NCBI GenBank assembly: GCA_963922205.1
Contig: CAWUHX010000071.1
Span: 620,001 to 684,000 of the forward strand
Length of the DNA: 64,000 nt
Direction: 5' to 3'
From: Romanomermis culicivorax
Taxonomy: Eukaryota > Nematoda > Enoplea > Mermithida > Mermithidae
Shown here piece after piece: positions 1 to 12,690 of the stretch (the stretch's first letter is position 1; every line of letters starts with the position of its first letter). A program made the translations under genes and the position numbers. A model generated the notes under the pieces. That model was not told the DNA's origin, searched no databases, and worked only from the letters and a program-made list of their open reading frames with translations.

Positions 1-859
1 AAGTCAATATTTTAAAATGAGTAGTTTGTGGTTCATCAGCGTCTATCTATGACGCTAAGAGATATAATGTCATCATATTTTTGTTGGTGAAAGATCTTTG
101 ACATTTTTTTTTACAACGAAACCATGGCATAACCAATGAAAACGGCCGCCACGAGTATATTCGTCACTAAACATGCACATGGGAACGTTTGAGGGTATTG
201 ACCCTACTAGCTTTCATCGAGAAGACGCTAAAGGGAAATGAGCAAGAGATGGGAAAATTACCTTAAGAATAAAAATGACGCTGTAGTTTAACAATTTTTC
301 TGAACAAAGAAGTCGATGTTATTGACGGAAAATTTGCGAATTTCCGCGTTGTATTTTGCAGCAATGATTATAATCATTCATTTACCATTTTTAAGGCGGA
401 GAATAAAAACTGTTTTTGTAACAACATTCAAAAGATAAATAGGCCAGAAAAAACGGTTAATAGACCAGTGTATGCTTCGTCATTTTCAAGTTAAAGTGTT
501 TTCTTTTGTCAAATTTGAATTTTAATTTCGTTTTTTACTGGAAGAAACTGAGCTGTAATTGATTGAACTAATTCAAATTTTTTCAGATTTTCTAACAGCT
601 GATATCAGAGTTTGAGTCGTTGCACTTATTCTGGTCGAGGTTTAGAAGATTTTTCTCTATTTTAAAATGCTCAAAACATTCCACATTATTCGAAGTGAAT
701 TTTATAAAACGACAATGGATATATTACAAAGATTTTAGATCAAAAAGTTATTTTCAACTGCGTAAGGTTTAAAAATAAAAATCGCAGGCTCTCCAAATTC
801 TCTTGCGCTCTGAATTTTATTACTCAAACGTTATAATATCAATTTGATACGAATTATAG
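1..859. other. neuroglian intron sequence
   Basis: No exon could be supported upstream of the splice acceptor at 859, so this is read as intron of the neuroglian gene. On the minus strand about 210-325 holds a diverged copy of a signal-peptide-like exon that also occurs near 27.2 kb and 60.4 kb: a pyrimidine tract and CAG acceptor, then a hydrophobic reading frame containing LNYSVIFIL. Nothing else is recognised. Confidence 0.5.
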
Positions 860-3800
860 TGAAACCCGCACAACCCAGCATCAGCAAAGTTCAAATCAGT
901 GACGATCATATGAACGTCACTTGGAAACCTGGTGCTTTTTTTAAAGAAGACGGAGCACCGCCCGGCGACGAATTTTTCTTCAAATATCGTCCAGTCGGTA
1001 ATATTCTCGTTTTTAATTTTCATCGAATTTTCCCCGCATGTCTAGCGTTTGTACTTTTAGGCTCCGACGAAGATTGGACTACTGTAAATAGTACGTCGTC
1101 GAGCGGCGGAAATAATACCGGATTGACTTTAACGTTGAATGATTTGCAACCGGGCGTCACATACGAAATAAAAGCCGTTTCAGTGCACAAAGGTTTAACT
1201 ACCGAATCGAAGCCGCATTATTATACTACGACAGGCGGCCGTAAGTCGTTTTTAAAAATTATAGGCAAGAACCGTTTTTCAAAATTAATTCTACTAATCA
1301 AAATCCAAGCACTAGCAGCATGCGAAAATTTAGATTTACACAACAAATAAAAAAACATCACATAGAATTCTAGTATTATTTCAATTCTTGCGATTTTCTC
1401 AAAAGTAGATTAACAGTTCTCTGTAAATTTGATCAAGGCGCTGTATTTGAGGAACCTCTAACAATTTCTAGAATAGTTTTTGGTGTTCTAGACGTAATAT
1501 TGATTTGTGATAATTCCATTCATTAAGCTACGAAAAACTCAATTCCATCTTATTTTCTTGGAAGACAAATTTTTACATTCTCATTGCCTTAAAGATGAAA
1601 TTGAATTCCAGTTTATGAAAATCTTCGCCCGTACGGTGCTGCGAAATTTTTCGTTGATTTCTGGCTGAAAGATTAGAATTTTTCGTCGTCTCCTAGGTCA
1701 ATGAAATTCATAATCTAGATTCAAAAATTCTCAAACGTGTCTACTTTTTTAAAATTGGTCGACTGTGAACAAAAACAGTTTCATTATATGAATTTCTATA
1801 TCATCCAGAAGAATATGATTAGAGATGAGCCGTTCCACTCTTATTTGCTGTCAGATTTTCTTTATTTATCAGCTCTAAGGACATTTAATTTTCGACAAAT
1901 TCAGTCATTTTCGACTTTTGGGACTAGCTTGTGCCATAAGGTTCAAGAGATTCATCAGGGTTATCAAATTCCTGTGACATCTTCCTCATTCATGTTAGCT
2001 TGATTCCAGTGTTCATATTTCTGTGTTGCACGTTTACTCGAAAAATTTGAAAAAATCTACTTTTGACTTCAATTTCGAAATTTATCCTACAAGAAAGAAT
2101 AACTACAATATTTCTCATGTATCAGTGTAGGCTTGCGATACAATACCAAGATTTTAGCTTCTTTAAATAACTGTTGTCTACTCATATATTTAATGGAGCT
2201 CCGAGCCGAGGTCTGGGGGAAGGGAGTTAAGCGCCTTTTTGTGTTCGAGGTCATCGACTGCCCAAACTTTTAGGGGGGTCATTGAAGAAAAGAATCCGAA
2301 AAGCGGTTGAAAAATTGATGATTTCCGCGCAAAAACCATAAAAATATATATGTAATAGCGCGAAGCGCCGAAAGATTAGCATTTTTGCCTGTTTTTTTGT
2401 TCAAAAATGATCATTTTTTTCCAAAAATTGGTATTTTTAGGTTCGTATGTTTAGCTTTTTTCGGTCATCCGATTGTCAAATATTAGGGTTTTCTTATGGC
2501 ATTTCCTTTCTCCAATTACATGTATGTGCTTACTGTGTTCTGAGAACTGTTTTTTTCAGCGCGGCGCTAATGAAACATGGGCCGCGCTAATGAAAAATTT
2601 TAGTCATTAGCGCGGAGTGCTAATGACTGAATTTTTATTTCAGAATTTACAATGATGAATATACAAGGCCGTTGGGACTTTGTCATGTGTCGATTTTGTG
2701 TCTCTCATAGAGAAAAATCTCAAAATTTTCCGGCGCTTCGCGCCGGTCAATTAGTATAACAGTGATTGTTTTCTATTCAACATGGCCATTAGCATATCTA
2801 CTTCCACTTACTACTTAACATTCGGCAATTTCAATCAACCGAATTGTACTTCATCTCTTTTTCATTAGTTACAAGGAAACATTTTGCCGATAAATGAGAT
2901 TTTCCATCAATCTTTACAATTTTTTCTCTCGTCTCGCTTGGCAGTGTTTTTTTTTGTACTCGGTCCATTTGTACTGGTACAAACGACCTCTCAAAAACCG
3001 TTTGTACTCCAAAATTTGCGAAAAATTGCTGAAAAAAGGATTCATTGTTATAAAATGCAACAAACATTCTGTGAAATATGAATACGTTGGCTATTTCCAC
3101 GAGACACATAAGAAGGCTACAAATTCAGACACACAAAACACTTGATCATGAGGCGCATAACATGCACTAGTGAAATACTCCACAAAAAGCTTTTATTATT
3201 ATGCCACAGCTGCTAGTTTGTCGTTTTAGATGTGGACGCATAACAAACAAGTCCTACAAAGTCCATTGAATACTGACAGCCGTGGAATAAAAAAAATTTT
3301 TTTGTCCAAGAATTTTCGTTTGTACTGGTACAAACGAAGCTCAAATTTTCGTTTGTACTCTGGACCGTTTCGTTTGTAAAGTACAAAAAAAACACTGGCT
3401 TGGACCACCGTTTTTCTCCTCAATGAGATCTTTTAGGGAACAAAATTTCGAAATGCGGAAAAAATTTTGGGCAGTTTTTTTCATGAGAAAATTTTTTTCA
3501 CTCTAAAACCGAAAACATTCATTTTGGTGAATTTCAGAAGGTCAAAATCTCAAAATTCTCCGCCCGTCATGAGTATAACAGTCATTGCCAGGCGCGGCTG
3601 TTAGCATATATACTCCTTCATCAGTTTTCATCATACATGTAACGGAGCCCCGAGGTCTGGGGGGGAGGGTTGGACGACTTTTTTGTGCCGGGGGTCAGTA
3701 ATTCCCAAAATTTTGGGGGGAGGAGTCTCTCAAGGAAAAAAATCGATTTTTTTCACGAAAAAGTCCGAAAAATAGTTTTAAAAATAGTAATTTTTTCTAA

Positions 3801-5615
3801 AAAGACCGAAAAAATGTATTCAGGCGCGAAGCGCCCAAAAAATTCACATTTTTGACCATTTTTTGTTCAAAAATTGACATTTTTCATCAAAAAATTAACA
3901 AGTTTCAGTATTTTTCCGACCAAAAGTATGGGGGTTCCTACGGCTACCATATGGCTAGCCATAGGATCGGAAAATCCGGGGGGCGGTCGCCCAATGGCTA
4001 GCCATATGGTCGACGATTTCTGGGGGGGGGGGGGGTTCCCATAGCACTTTCCCCCCAATTACATGTATGGTTTTTATCAATTGAATTACTTCATTCATCT
4101 CTTTTTTACTAATTTCGTCAAGAGTCAATAATTGCTGATAATTGAGATTTTTCATCACTTCTCAGAATTTTATTCTCTCGCTTCGTTTGGAGTTTTCCAA
4201 CGTCTTGACACGTGAACCTTCCCAATCTGCGATTGAAATATGATAAAAATATCATTACAAGACTGTAAACTTAGAGCTTCTATCCAGGAATAATTGTTGG
4301 GAACATACATTTTCCAGCATTTTGGAACACAAAAATCCGAAAATTTTTCCGGCGCGATGCGCCGGGATAAGAAAGGTATTACGATGCATTAGTTTCATTT
4401 TGATTTATTTTCATCGTTATGAAAATTCATTTTCCAGCCTTTTAGAATGTAAAAACCTGAAATTTTTTTTGCTCGGTTACGGCCCTGTTAATATAGGTAG
4501 GTACGTTTTAAAGAACGCTGTCAAAAAATAAGTTTGCAATAACACATTTCTCAATAATGCTTAATACAATCACTAATAACTTGATCACTATTGTAAAACG
4601 AAATAAACTACTGTGCGCTAATGAAAATATTTGCGCTAATGGAGTCAAACTGCCATTAGCGGCACTGCTAATGGGTGTGCCGCTAAAAAACACTGTCTGG
4701 ATTTTATTGTACTCGCATATTTTATACGGAAAATTTCTTTCTTGTTTCAGAAATGCGTAGCACCTCGGCCGGTTGGGTTATTGCACTTATTCTCGCGGTG
4801 ATTTTCTTAATTATTGTACTTATCATCGTATGTTTGATAGCTAGAAGTCGAGGTGCAAAATACCCAGGTAATTTTATTCTATCGTTTCACATACAGTTTA
4901 CCGTGCATCTTTTCGAATTTCAAGTGTCAAAAAAAGAAAAGCAGCAAGGTCGCGACAACGCGTCTAAAAACGAAAAAGCTTTCGGCGAATATACGAGAGC
5001 GCCGTGGGTTAAATTTTTTGCTTATTTCAATTGGAGAAGAATATATATATATACGATGTTTTAGTGAACCTACTGACGAAGAAAAGGCTTCTTTGACTGC
5101 CCAAAGTAAATTGGAATCAGAAACCGATAGTATGGCCGAATACGGAGACGGTGAAAATGGTCGATTTACAGAGGACGGGTCGTTTATTGGTAAATTTTAT
5201 TTTTATTTATCACGGTTTGAAAGTTTTTCCAGAGAAGTAGTAATATGTATCTGATAGAACCTATTAAAGTACAGTAGCAATTAGTCTATTGTATAATTTG
5301 AATTTTTCCATTTCTTCTTGAATTTATTTATTTCTTAGACGTTTGATATTCTGGACACGACTCTTAGGTTTTGACTTCACCTTTCTTTTTGGGAATCGCG
5401 AAATTTAATGAACAAATAAAAAACATCGTCTAATTTGAGATGTGTCTTTCCAGGTACCCTTTCTTTGTGCCTTGATTCATGAACTTTACATAAAATTGAT
5501 CGAATATAATTTTTTATTATGTATGGTTATACATTTTTCAGGTCAATACGGACAGAAAAATCAGCCGTCAAATATCCAAACTGCCGAAAAAAACAAAGCT
5601 TCGACAGGCGTTTAA
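860..5615 (+). CDS. Nrg: Neuroglian / L1-family cell adhesion molecule, 3' exons
   Basis: L1-family adhesion receptors link neighbouring axons, glia and epithelial cells and bind ankyrin inside the cell. Six exons are visible: 860-997, 1061-1240, 4751-4867, 4925-5003, 5065-5189 and 5542-5615. All have GT-AG borders and the phases join without a break (713 nt, stop TAA at 5613-5615). The first two encode the last fibronectin type III repeat (VTWKP, FKYRPVG, LQPGVTYEIKAVSVHKG). The third encodes one membrane segment (GWVIALILAVIFLIIVLIIV) followed by basic residues. The tail carries SDSMAEYGDGE-type sequence (here TDSMAEYGDGENGRFTEDG) and the ankyrin-binding FIGQY motif, split by the final intron (FIG at 5189, QY from 5542). 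This order is diagnostic for neuroglian. The 5' exons lie outside the window. The exon 4 donor (GTGGGT at 5004) is inferred from phase and is the least certain junction. The 3.5-kb second intron is packed with TIR elements. Confidence 0.94.
2183..2526. mobile_element. TIR element, CATACATGTAA family (diverged)
   Basis: Starts CATATATTTAATGG and ends CCAATTACATGTATG, matching the better preserved copy at 3632-4069 (shared GAGGTCTGGGG and GGGGGGTCA-type interior). Flanks TGTCTACT and TGCTTACT agree at 6 of 8 positions, consistent with an old 8-bp target duplication. Non-coding. It contains an inverted GCGCGAAGCGCC hairpin near 2360. Confidence 0.6.
2942..3397. mobile_element. hAT-like MITE with TTTGTAC word array
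   Basis: 456 bp. The left end is CAGTGTTTTTTTTTGTAC and the right end GTACAAAAAAAACACTG. Just inside both ends the word TTTGTAC/GTACAAA is iterated, including the palindrome TTTGTACTGGTACAAACG. GCTTGG directly flanks both sides (2936-2941 and 3398-3403), a 6-bp duplication. No coding capacity. Confidence 0.85.
3632..4069. mobile_element. TIR element, CATACATGTAA family
   Basis: 438 bp with termini CATACATGTAA and TTACATGTATG. Flanks GTTTTCAT (3624-3631) and GTTTTTAT (4070-4077) match at 7 of 8, an 8-bp target duplication. The interior carries two copies of the palindromic word GGCTAGCCATATGG (3945-4010), a GGCGCGAAGCGCC hairpin and G-runs. Relatives lie at 2183-2526 and 31272-31660. Confidence 0.8.
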
Positions 5616-7587
5616 CCTTTTTGTATTTTTGGTACGTCTAGTCCGGTAATGTTTCAAAGTTCTTATAAAGTTATTTTCCTTGAGTTAGTGATCTCTCCGT
5701 TTTCATAAATGTAATGTACATAACGTACGGTAGAAAAATTCCGAATAATCCGAAAATTATTTGATCTGTTGTAAGCGCTTTATAATTATCTTTGTTGTTA
5801 CACCGATTTTAAATCGGTTTTTATTTTTCTCACTCGCATTCCTTCATTTTGCTTTTTTGTTCGGCGCCGTGAACATCGCTTTATTCCGCCGCTTGTGTAG
5901 AAATTTTGCATTTTACATAATATGGGCAAGTCGTGTATTTTCGCTTGACGTCGTCAGATCATTGGTAAGAATGACAATTCAAGGGCTCCTTTATACTTGC
6001 CTTTTCCGATGGAACGAAACCGAACGAAACAGAAATTTTCGTTCCGTTCGGTTGGGAGTTACCGTCGGTCATTTTCCGCAGAATTCCAGTTATCCTTTCC
6101 GACCGAAAGTGGATTTTCAAGCTGAGCGTTTCAAGTTGTTGACGATCCGTTCCATTCCGTCGGAAAAGGCAAGTATAAATGAGCCTTAAGAGCTATATCA
6201 GGAGCAATTTCCGACTTACTGTCTTGTGTATGACGCAACTTTGTCTAACGATATGTTTATTCTATACAGTAAACTAATTTTGTGTAGTCAACGTCTCTCA
6301 ATGACAGAAATACAAAGGTTTAGGGTGGTCTAGTTTCACTTTTTGGGTTTTCACGTTTCAATTTTTGAATCTACTATTGGGGTATCCTCATAATGGTGAA
6401 TCTCTGAAAGAGTAGTTTTCCATGAACAAATTTAATGAGATGTGTACAGGGTGTCCAAAAAAGTAAAATCTTGGAGAACTATAACAGTGCGAGAATTTTG
6501 GATGCGGTTTGCTGCACACTTCGGAAAACCCTCAACGAGGGATTTAAGTTCCAAATACATCATTTTTGAGCTATTTATGATTTTTTAATTTTTTCTTTAA
6601 TTTCGCGATGCGAATTTTAAAAAAATTTGCATGTTATAACATAGCGCGGGTCGGCATTTTTTCAGTAAACAGATTTGAGGACACCATTTTGAAGATTCTG
6701 TAACGTTTGGCGGGGTGTGTTGTGAGGGATGCATAGGAGTATCGCAGCCCCAAAATGAGGGCTAGGAGGTGCAACGGGAGTCGCAGGCAATGGGGTACTG
6801 TAGGTAGGAAAGGCCACTCATAACCTCCACCTTGTACACTACAGAGCCTATCTCATTGAGTGTCTGCCCGTAGATGATGAGAGAGACATTTGCAATCCTA
6901 GTCCTGGAGAGTGCCTTGTGGAGAGCTGGAACCTTCGTCCTAATAGAAAGTCCCTGGAGAGAGAAACCCGATAGAAGACTGAAGGGGTAAATCGACACTG
7001 GAGTAAAAGAGAGAAGGAGTTGGGGCCCAACTCTATGTTGTAGCTCATGGAGAAGACTTACTGAAGCAATATTCAAATTAATTATTTATTAAAATGTAAT
7101 AAAGATGGCGATGGCATAAGGTGCTTCAACTCGATCTGAACTCCGTAGCATTGAAATACGAGTTTGGTGGAACAAACTTGGTATTTATCCTAGCGGGAGT
7201 AGGAGTGTCAGTAGCTCCTGAGTATGGCAGAAGGCGGTGACTCAGAAATCATCGACGCTTCTTGCAGGGCAAGAAGGTCGATGCGAAGGCCAAAAATAGT
7301 TGGCACTGGGCCTTTCTTAGGCAAAAAGAAGCCAGCGTGCATGTGTTCCTGTAGAGATGTAGGAAAGGATCTCTGGAAGGATGCCGACTTTCTTTGCTAA
7401 AGTCGTCTGTCAAGCACAGAAATAGTCACAAAAAGATGCGAACATGAAACCGTTCAAATAATAATAATTGAGCATGCTGTACGAGATTAAAAGGTATACT
7501 GTAGTATCACATGAGTGGCTGTCCGTGACAATTTCAGAAAAAAAATTTTTTGGAAAATATTCTGATCTCATCGAATGTTAATTAAGT
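5616..7587. other. neuroglian 3' flank / intergenic
   Basis: No gene can be supported. It includes a small MITE (5984-6185) and, near 6447, CAGGGTGTCCAAAAAAGT, a sequence typical of a DNA-transposon terminus. A related end is seen inverted at about 24080-24105. The G-rich 6.6-7.5 kb stretch has no recognisable product in any frame. Confidence 0.5.
5984..6185. mobile_element. 202-bp MITE, GGCTC-TTTATACTTGCC termini
   Basis: Long terminal inverted repeats: GGCTCCTTTATACTTGCC at the left and GGCAAGTATAAATGAGCC at the right, continuing as imperfect complement for over 30 bp. Flanks read TCAAG and TTAAG, suggesting a TTAA-type target. A diverged relative lies at about 60726-60937. Confidence 0.75.
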
Positions 7588-8130
7588 TGTCACGTGCCGA
7601 CGAATTTCGTTGAACGTCACGCGATTCAAATCACAACTTTTCATTATGTTTTTCATTACATTTTGTGTTACAGTGATTTGCATCAATTTTACGTTTCGTT
7701 TTTATAATTTTTACATGCAATTTATGTGTGTACCTTTTTATGTTTCGTTTCTGTTTCATTTGCGCACATTTTATTTCCGTTTCGATTTACTATTTTCTAT
7801 TGCACATGTAGACTACGGTATGTACCCGCTAGTCAAGAATTTCCGTTAGAGATAAGCTCTCCGAGCTCATCGCTGTAATTGGAGCACAATGTGCACCTCT
7901 TATCAGTAAAAACTAGCGACATTTCGCAACGTGGAACGACTAGTTTGAAATTCTCACTAGTTGACATTCCTATGTTAAGCATGGAGAGTGAAAACTCGCC
8001 CCAATGCTTAACGTTGTGAACTAGGAAATATCTATGTGACCATAGGCATCTTCTGCAGCGATTTCCGCTGCAGAAGTTAGCTTGGGGGAGTGTTAACTCC
8101 ACCCAAGGCATACTGTAGTTTATGGAGCCC

Positions 8131-8140
8131 TATAAAAGGG
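8131..8140 (+). promoter_or_regulatory. LTR TATA box
   Basis: TATAAAAGGG lies about 540 bp into the 5' LTR. The 3' LTR (GTTAAAAGGG) and the third LTR (CTTAAAAGCG, minus strand) have the same block in decayed form, so this is the likely core promoter. Confidence 0.65.
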
Positions 8141-8272
8141 CATGTTTCGTTAGTTTGTCACTCATTTTTGGGCCTAATCGTTGTTGCATCTTTTTAGCCC
8201 GCATCTCGCATTTGCCATTCGTCGCCTTTATTATATTAATTTACATATTTCAACTGTGTTCACTGCTCATCG

Positions 8273-8278
8273 AATAAA
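8273..8278 (+). terminator. LTR polyadenylation signal
   Basis: AATAAA about 140 bp downstream of the TATA box, the expected order for U3-R in an LTR. Assigned by motif and position only. Confidence 0.4.
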
Positions 8279-9044
8279 TTTGCATACCCTCGTCTCTGGC
8301 CTCCTTTTACATTGCCAGTTACAGTAACCCAACCGTAGGAGCTCACCCCCCCCCCCCCCCGTCGCTGTTGATCAAGAACCCCATCCCCCTTCCCGAGGAA
8401 AGGCTTGATACCGCGGCCTGCCAACCCGCAGCCCCATTACCTTTTACGCCGAATCGCTCCGGATTCCTGTACCCGCTCACCGCCGTCCCTGGGACCCACA
8501 CTTTGACCCCAGAACCTGTCGTCCAGTGCCGAGTACTTTGAGAAGAGGATTTAGTGAGTCTTCTCAGGGGTTATTATTGTTGAGGGTATATTTGTGGGAA
8601 TCCTCCTTAAGCTAGTTTCCCTTGGAAGTACCCTCAGTTGAGAAAGCCCTCAGACCCTTAAGGTCAGGGCCAATAAAGGGATTTAGGTTAACAATTGGGT
8701 CCCCTACAGTACGCCATTCTGCGAATGGCACTGTCCCTCATTCTCAGTGAATGAGGACTAGGGATTGGCACCCCTGACCCGGCCGCATTGTCCATTATTC
8801 TACGGCAGAACCCAAGGACAAGGCCGAGGTACACCATAGGTTTTCCTGTGGTAGTACCGGCTGGGTTAGGTTCCCAAACTGAATATATCAACGGAGCCAC
8901 CCTATGGGGTCACAGCATGTCACTTGCAGTGTCATGGCCCTATTTCCTATGGAATATGGTTTGGGTTTTTCCATCACTGTGACTGATCACCAATCTACTT
9001 AATGTGACATGGCGAGGCTGGAAAATCGACCTTTAAGTCTGACT

Positions 9045-12000
9045 TCACAGTCCTTAGGAACGAACCTTTTACCCTTTTGAGTGAGATACCTCTTTCAATT
9101 AGGTAAAATTTCAGTTTGAGTGGGGAAGCCTCTCTCAGATCATGAGAATCACCGCTTGACTGGGGTAACCTCTCTGAAGTTTGCTGATTCGCATTCTATG
9201 TGGGATTACTGACCCTTAGGATGAAATTTTGGCCCTCATGTAAGCCGGATACACCCGTAAGCAGGTACACTGCCCCTTAGGTCGGAATAGGCCCTTATGT
9301 TCGAGTTTAACGCCAACTCAGATAGCACCACATTTGAGTAGAGTTTAATTACTGTAGGTTGGGATTAGCCCCACGTGTGATTAAATTAATGATTCTTGCG
9401 TGTAAATTATCGCCTTATGAGTACTGTAGCACCCGTAAGCTTTAATTAATCCCCTGCTGTCAGATTTTCCCCCAGAGTTGATCCCAAAGAGTCATAATTT
9501 CCCAGAGTCGAGTAAATAGAGTATTCTGCCTTAAATCTCCTCTGAGCTTTCCTTCCTTTTTTTATTATTTTTTTCCACTTTTTCTTTATATGGGCTCCAT
9601 CCACTGGATGTGATTGGATAGGTTACTGTACCGCCGTATGGCTATTTGGTTACAGTACGACTGTGATTTGCACGTACTCTAACTACAGTATACCTGGGTA
9701 CAGGTACTTGAGTATCACAGCCCATGAGGTTTTCGCAGCCCCTGAAGGTTTCGGGATCTCCGATCATGAGATACAGTACTCCTTCCACTCTTGATTCTGG
9801 ACGTCAAGTGTGGTCGTGATGCGTTATCTGCGTCCCGTATGTGTGTCAACACATTTTTTCAAACTTTTCTTATCTTCACTGAGCACCAGCCAAGTTGCTC
9901 ATTTTCTGGCCCAACAAGCCAAAATTATACTGTTGACACATATAGCACCGTACTTAGCAGATCACATTGCTTATCTCTTGAGCCTCAAATTTTATTTTAT
10001 TTACTTTACTTTCTATTTCTCGGTCTTCTATGCGTAACGTGTGACCCAATTACAATAACTTTTTCACCCAATAAATTTTCTTATCTCAAAAATCAACTCA
10101 AATAAAAACTAATTACCCATTTTCTTTCCTTTTCTATACAAACAAATTAAAATTTTATCCTTTTTCCTTCCTACCAAAAACAAATAAAAACACTATTCTC
10201 ATTTCACTTCTATTCAAATTTATCAAAAAAAAAACATTTTTCTTTTACCGGTCACACATACATCATAGTTGGCAACCCTTCAGTAGGTCATTTTTATTAT
10301 TTTTTCCACTACTGTACGGTATTCTTTTTCGTCTTCTTTTTCTTTTCTTCTTCTCCCTCTAGGTGGTTGCACGTGGTGACGATCTTACCGATCGTGACCA
10401 CTGATGTCAGCAACAACAACTTATTGTGTTGTTGTTATGAGGTGATGTGTCTTGGGGACCCTACCTCTGACATCTACAACTACCTCACATGCTGCTGTTG
10501 CACTGAGGCATGCCTAGCTAGGCTATGCCTCTGACGTCAGCAATGGCCGCATAGCATGTCGCCATTAAGGGGTTGATGGTTCTCTGTGTCCTCCCCCTGC
10601 ATCTGCAACAGCTGCATCCCTTGCTGTTGCTTTAAGGGGTGGGTGGCCCTCGGGCTCTACCTCTGACGTCAGCAATGGCAATGTAAAAGGTTGTTATTGT
10701 AGGATGGTGACCGTATGGCACTGTCTTTCTGACGTCTGCAACAGTAGAGGCTCATGTTGTTGCACTAGGACTGGTCGGCTATACCAGCTTCAGTCCTTGA
10801 CATCAGCAACAACAATGTATCGGAATTAAGACTTTACAGTCTTATTCTGGCGTCAGCAACGGCCATGCCCCGTATTGCCGTAAGGAGTTTGTAGCCGTAG
10901 GCCCTTACTTCTTGGCATACATACTGCAATATGAGATTATGGCACTTACATCCCAGTCACCTGAGGTCAGCACCGAGTGTGTGGTGGTGTATATCACATC
11001 TTTTGACGTCAGCACCGGGTTACTGTGGGTTTCCAAGATGCCACTTGAGTCCTAGATGATGATTGTAGAATTACTTTCTCACCCACGGCTCTTGTTTAGG
11101 GTTGTGTCTGTGTGTTACTGGTGCCTGGGAAACATCCGTCAACATGCTCACGCCACCTGAGATGCACTCGGTCCGTGGTACTGATCAAGTTGTCCGCAAG
11201 GGTAGCGGCACTGATGGATCAGCACGTGACTACTCTTTTAAGCTTTAACTGCAGGTTTGAATGGGTTTACACTCGGCCTCAGCTGGGTTGGTTGTTCAAC
11301 ATACGCAACCATTGGGCATTTGCAGTCAGTACTGCCTGTGTCTAACAACCGCAAGGGTTGACAACCTTCTTGTAAATTTCTTATCTAAATTCTCTCATTT
11401 CTTTCTCATCTATAATCTCCTTTAGTGTCCCCACCAGAATAATTCCTCAGGAATTATGGCACAGCCACTGGTTGGGCCTAAAGTGTAAAAGGCCCCTCTG
11501 TAATCATTTTTTACACTCAAACGCCTTCGTTAGCTGGCCTAATAATGTCTGCACTAGAGTGGCCCTTAATCCTGAGTCCCCCTCCGTTGGTTGTCCCTAT
11601 AGCATAATATGCTGCTAGTCGGCCTAAGTGAAGGTGTTCGAGTCTGCCTAAACACATTACAACTAAGTCCGCCTTAGCCCCTCACTTTACACTCATTTAA
11701 TCGAGACAGACCGTACCCCTGATCTCAAGATGCATTGAGCCTAGCCTCGATTCATAGGAGGAAGCCTGCATTTCCCACCTCCATTAGGCACAGCTGGGCC
11801 AAGGACCCCCATGCCACCCATTTACTGACTGAGTGTCAGAATAGCACCTGGGTACCTGGTCCTCTTATCTCCAACTGGTGACCTAGCGATCCTCACTTCA
11901 TCTCAGTGACTGGAATCCCGGCCTCAGCTGTATATAATACTCCTGGAGAGTTCGCGTTCTGTTCAAGATGCGCATTCCCATTTTGGGCATGGTTGTAGAA

Positions 12001-12690
12001 TATATGCGAATGACGTCCTCCCGGGATCCTCCTGTCTAGTCATCACACTTTTCAGAGTTCGCAATTGCTCCTAGTGAGTGAGGCCGATTGCGTAATAGTG
12101 CATTCCCCTTTGCGTAGTCTGGTTTGTAAACTAATTTTGTCCCTATCTATTAGCACCCACTAAGTTTACTTTAAGTTGTCCCCCTTTACTTATTAATTCT
12201 TAAGCTACTCCATGTGCTACTCCTGGTGAGTAGGACTTTGTCAGTTACGAGCTCTCCCATATCGAAGGTTTGTAAACTAGTACAATGGACTTAACCTCCA
12301 AATAAAATTCCCTTTTGGGCGGGTTTATCCGTACTAGAGTCCTTACATCATCCTTTCTTTTACGGTTGGGAAACCACCATTTCATTTCAATTTATTTACT
12401 TTTGGTTTAAAACAACCGGGTCTAGCTCCATTAATTTCTAAAGTTTGGGTATAATCTCCCCTCTCTTTACACTTGGGTTATCCCCTCTCTAAGTACATAG
12501 GTGACCAGATAAATTCCCTTCTGAGTCAACCTATCTTTCCTTCTGGCCGTTCAGAGGGCTAAAACCTTGTTCTTTTCTAGCCCCATCGTTGAGTGGTCGC
12601 TAGTTATTGTAAAGAACAAGAGTTAAAGCCTCCAAAAGGCTGTCGCATAAACGATCTCGTAATTTCCGCGCCTCTTCGCCACGTGACTAC
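9045..12690 (+). other. Long leader of the giant LTR element
   Basis: 3.6 kb between the 5' LTR and the first open gag frame. No protein is supported in any frame; short open stretches such as 11112-11345 look like chance. It holds the hairpin array at 10402-11030 and T-rich tracts. Leaders are usually a few hundred bases, so this one is unusually long. Confidence 0.7.
10402..11030 (+). repeat. Tandem array of ~66-nt hairpin units with GACGTCAGCAA core
   Basis: About ten imperfect units begin with TGACGTCAGCAA or a variant (about 10402, 10466, 10531, 10597, 10661, 10729, 10797, 10848, 10974, 11005). The core contains TGACGTCA, the CREB/ATF octamer. In most units the bases after the core pair with bases 10-20 nt later: AACAACAA/TTGTTGTT, AATGGC/GCCATT, GCAACAGC/GCTGTTGC, GCAACA/TGTTGC, ACGGC/GCCGT. 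Stem sequences differ between units while pairing is kept. Confidence 0.75.

Larger units (their letters stand above)
2545..4695. mobile_element. hAT-like TIR element with GCGCTAATG word array (composite)
   Basis: The left end (about 2549-2630) and right end (about 4615-4695) carry inverted arrays of the word GCGCTAATG and close with a T-run and CACTG, as in the clean element at 34662-35341. The left terminus reads AACTG instead of CAGTG and no convincing target duplication is seen, so the left boundary is approximate. Two other elements (2942-3397, 3632-4069) sit inside. The backbone resembles 51.6-52.2 kb. Confidence 0.5.
7588..9044 (+). repeat. 5' LTR of giant element
   Basis: Aligns over its length, with gaps, to 20706-21884. 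Shared anchors include TATCAGTAAAAAC, GACCATAGGCATCTTCTGCA, GTAAGTCTTCTCAGGGG-type sequence (here GTGAGTCTTCTCAGGGG) and CCCCTGACC. The start TGTCACGTG is clear at 7588. The 3' end is inferred from the other two LTRs and is uncertain by about 40 bp. It is longer than the 3' LTR, partly because of a C-run near 8345 and extra sequence at 8800-8940. Confidence 0.8.

Noticed and set aside
844-1350. Single 168-residue ORF
   Set aside because: It reads through two neuroglian introns; the real exons are 860-997 and 1061-1240.
5761-6189. 142-residue open frame
   Set aside because: It runs across both inverted repeats of the MITE at 5984-6185 and has no recognisable domain.
6762-7076. 104-residue minus-strand frame
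   Set aside because: No motif, no splice context and no homologous copy in the window; probably chance in a GC-richer stretch.
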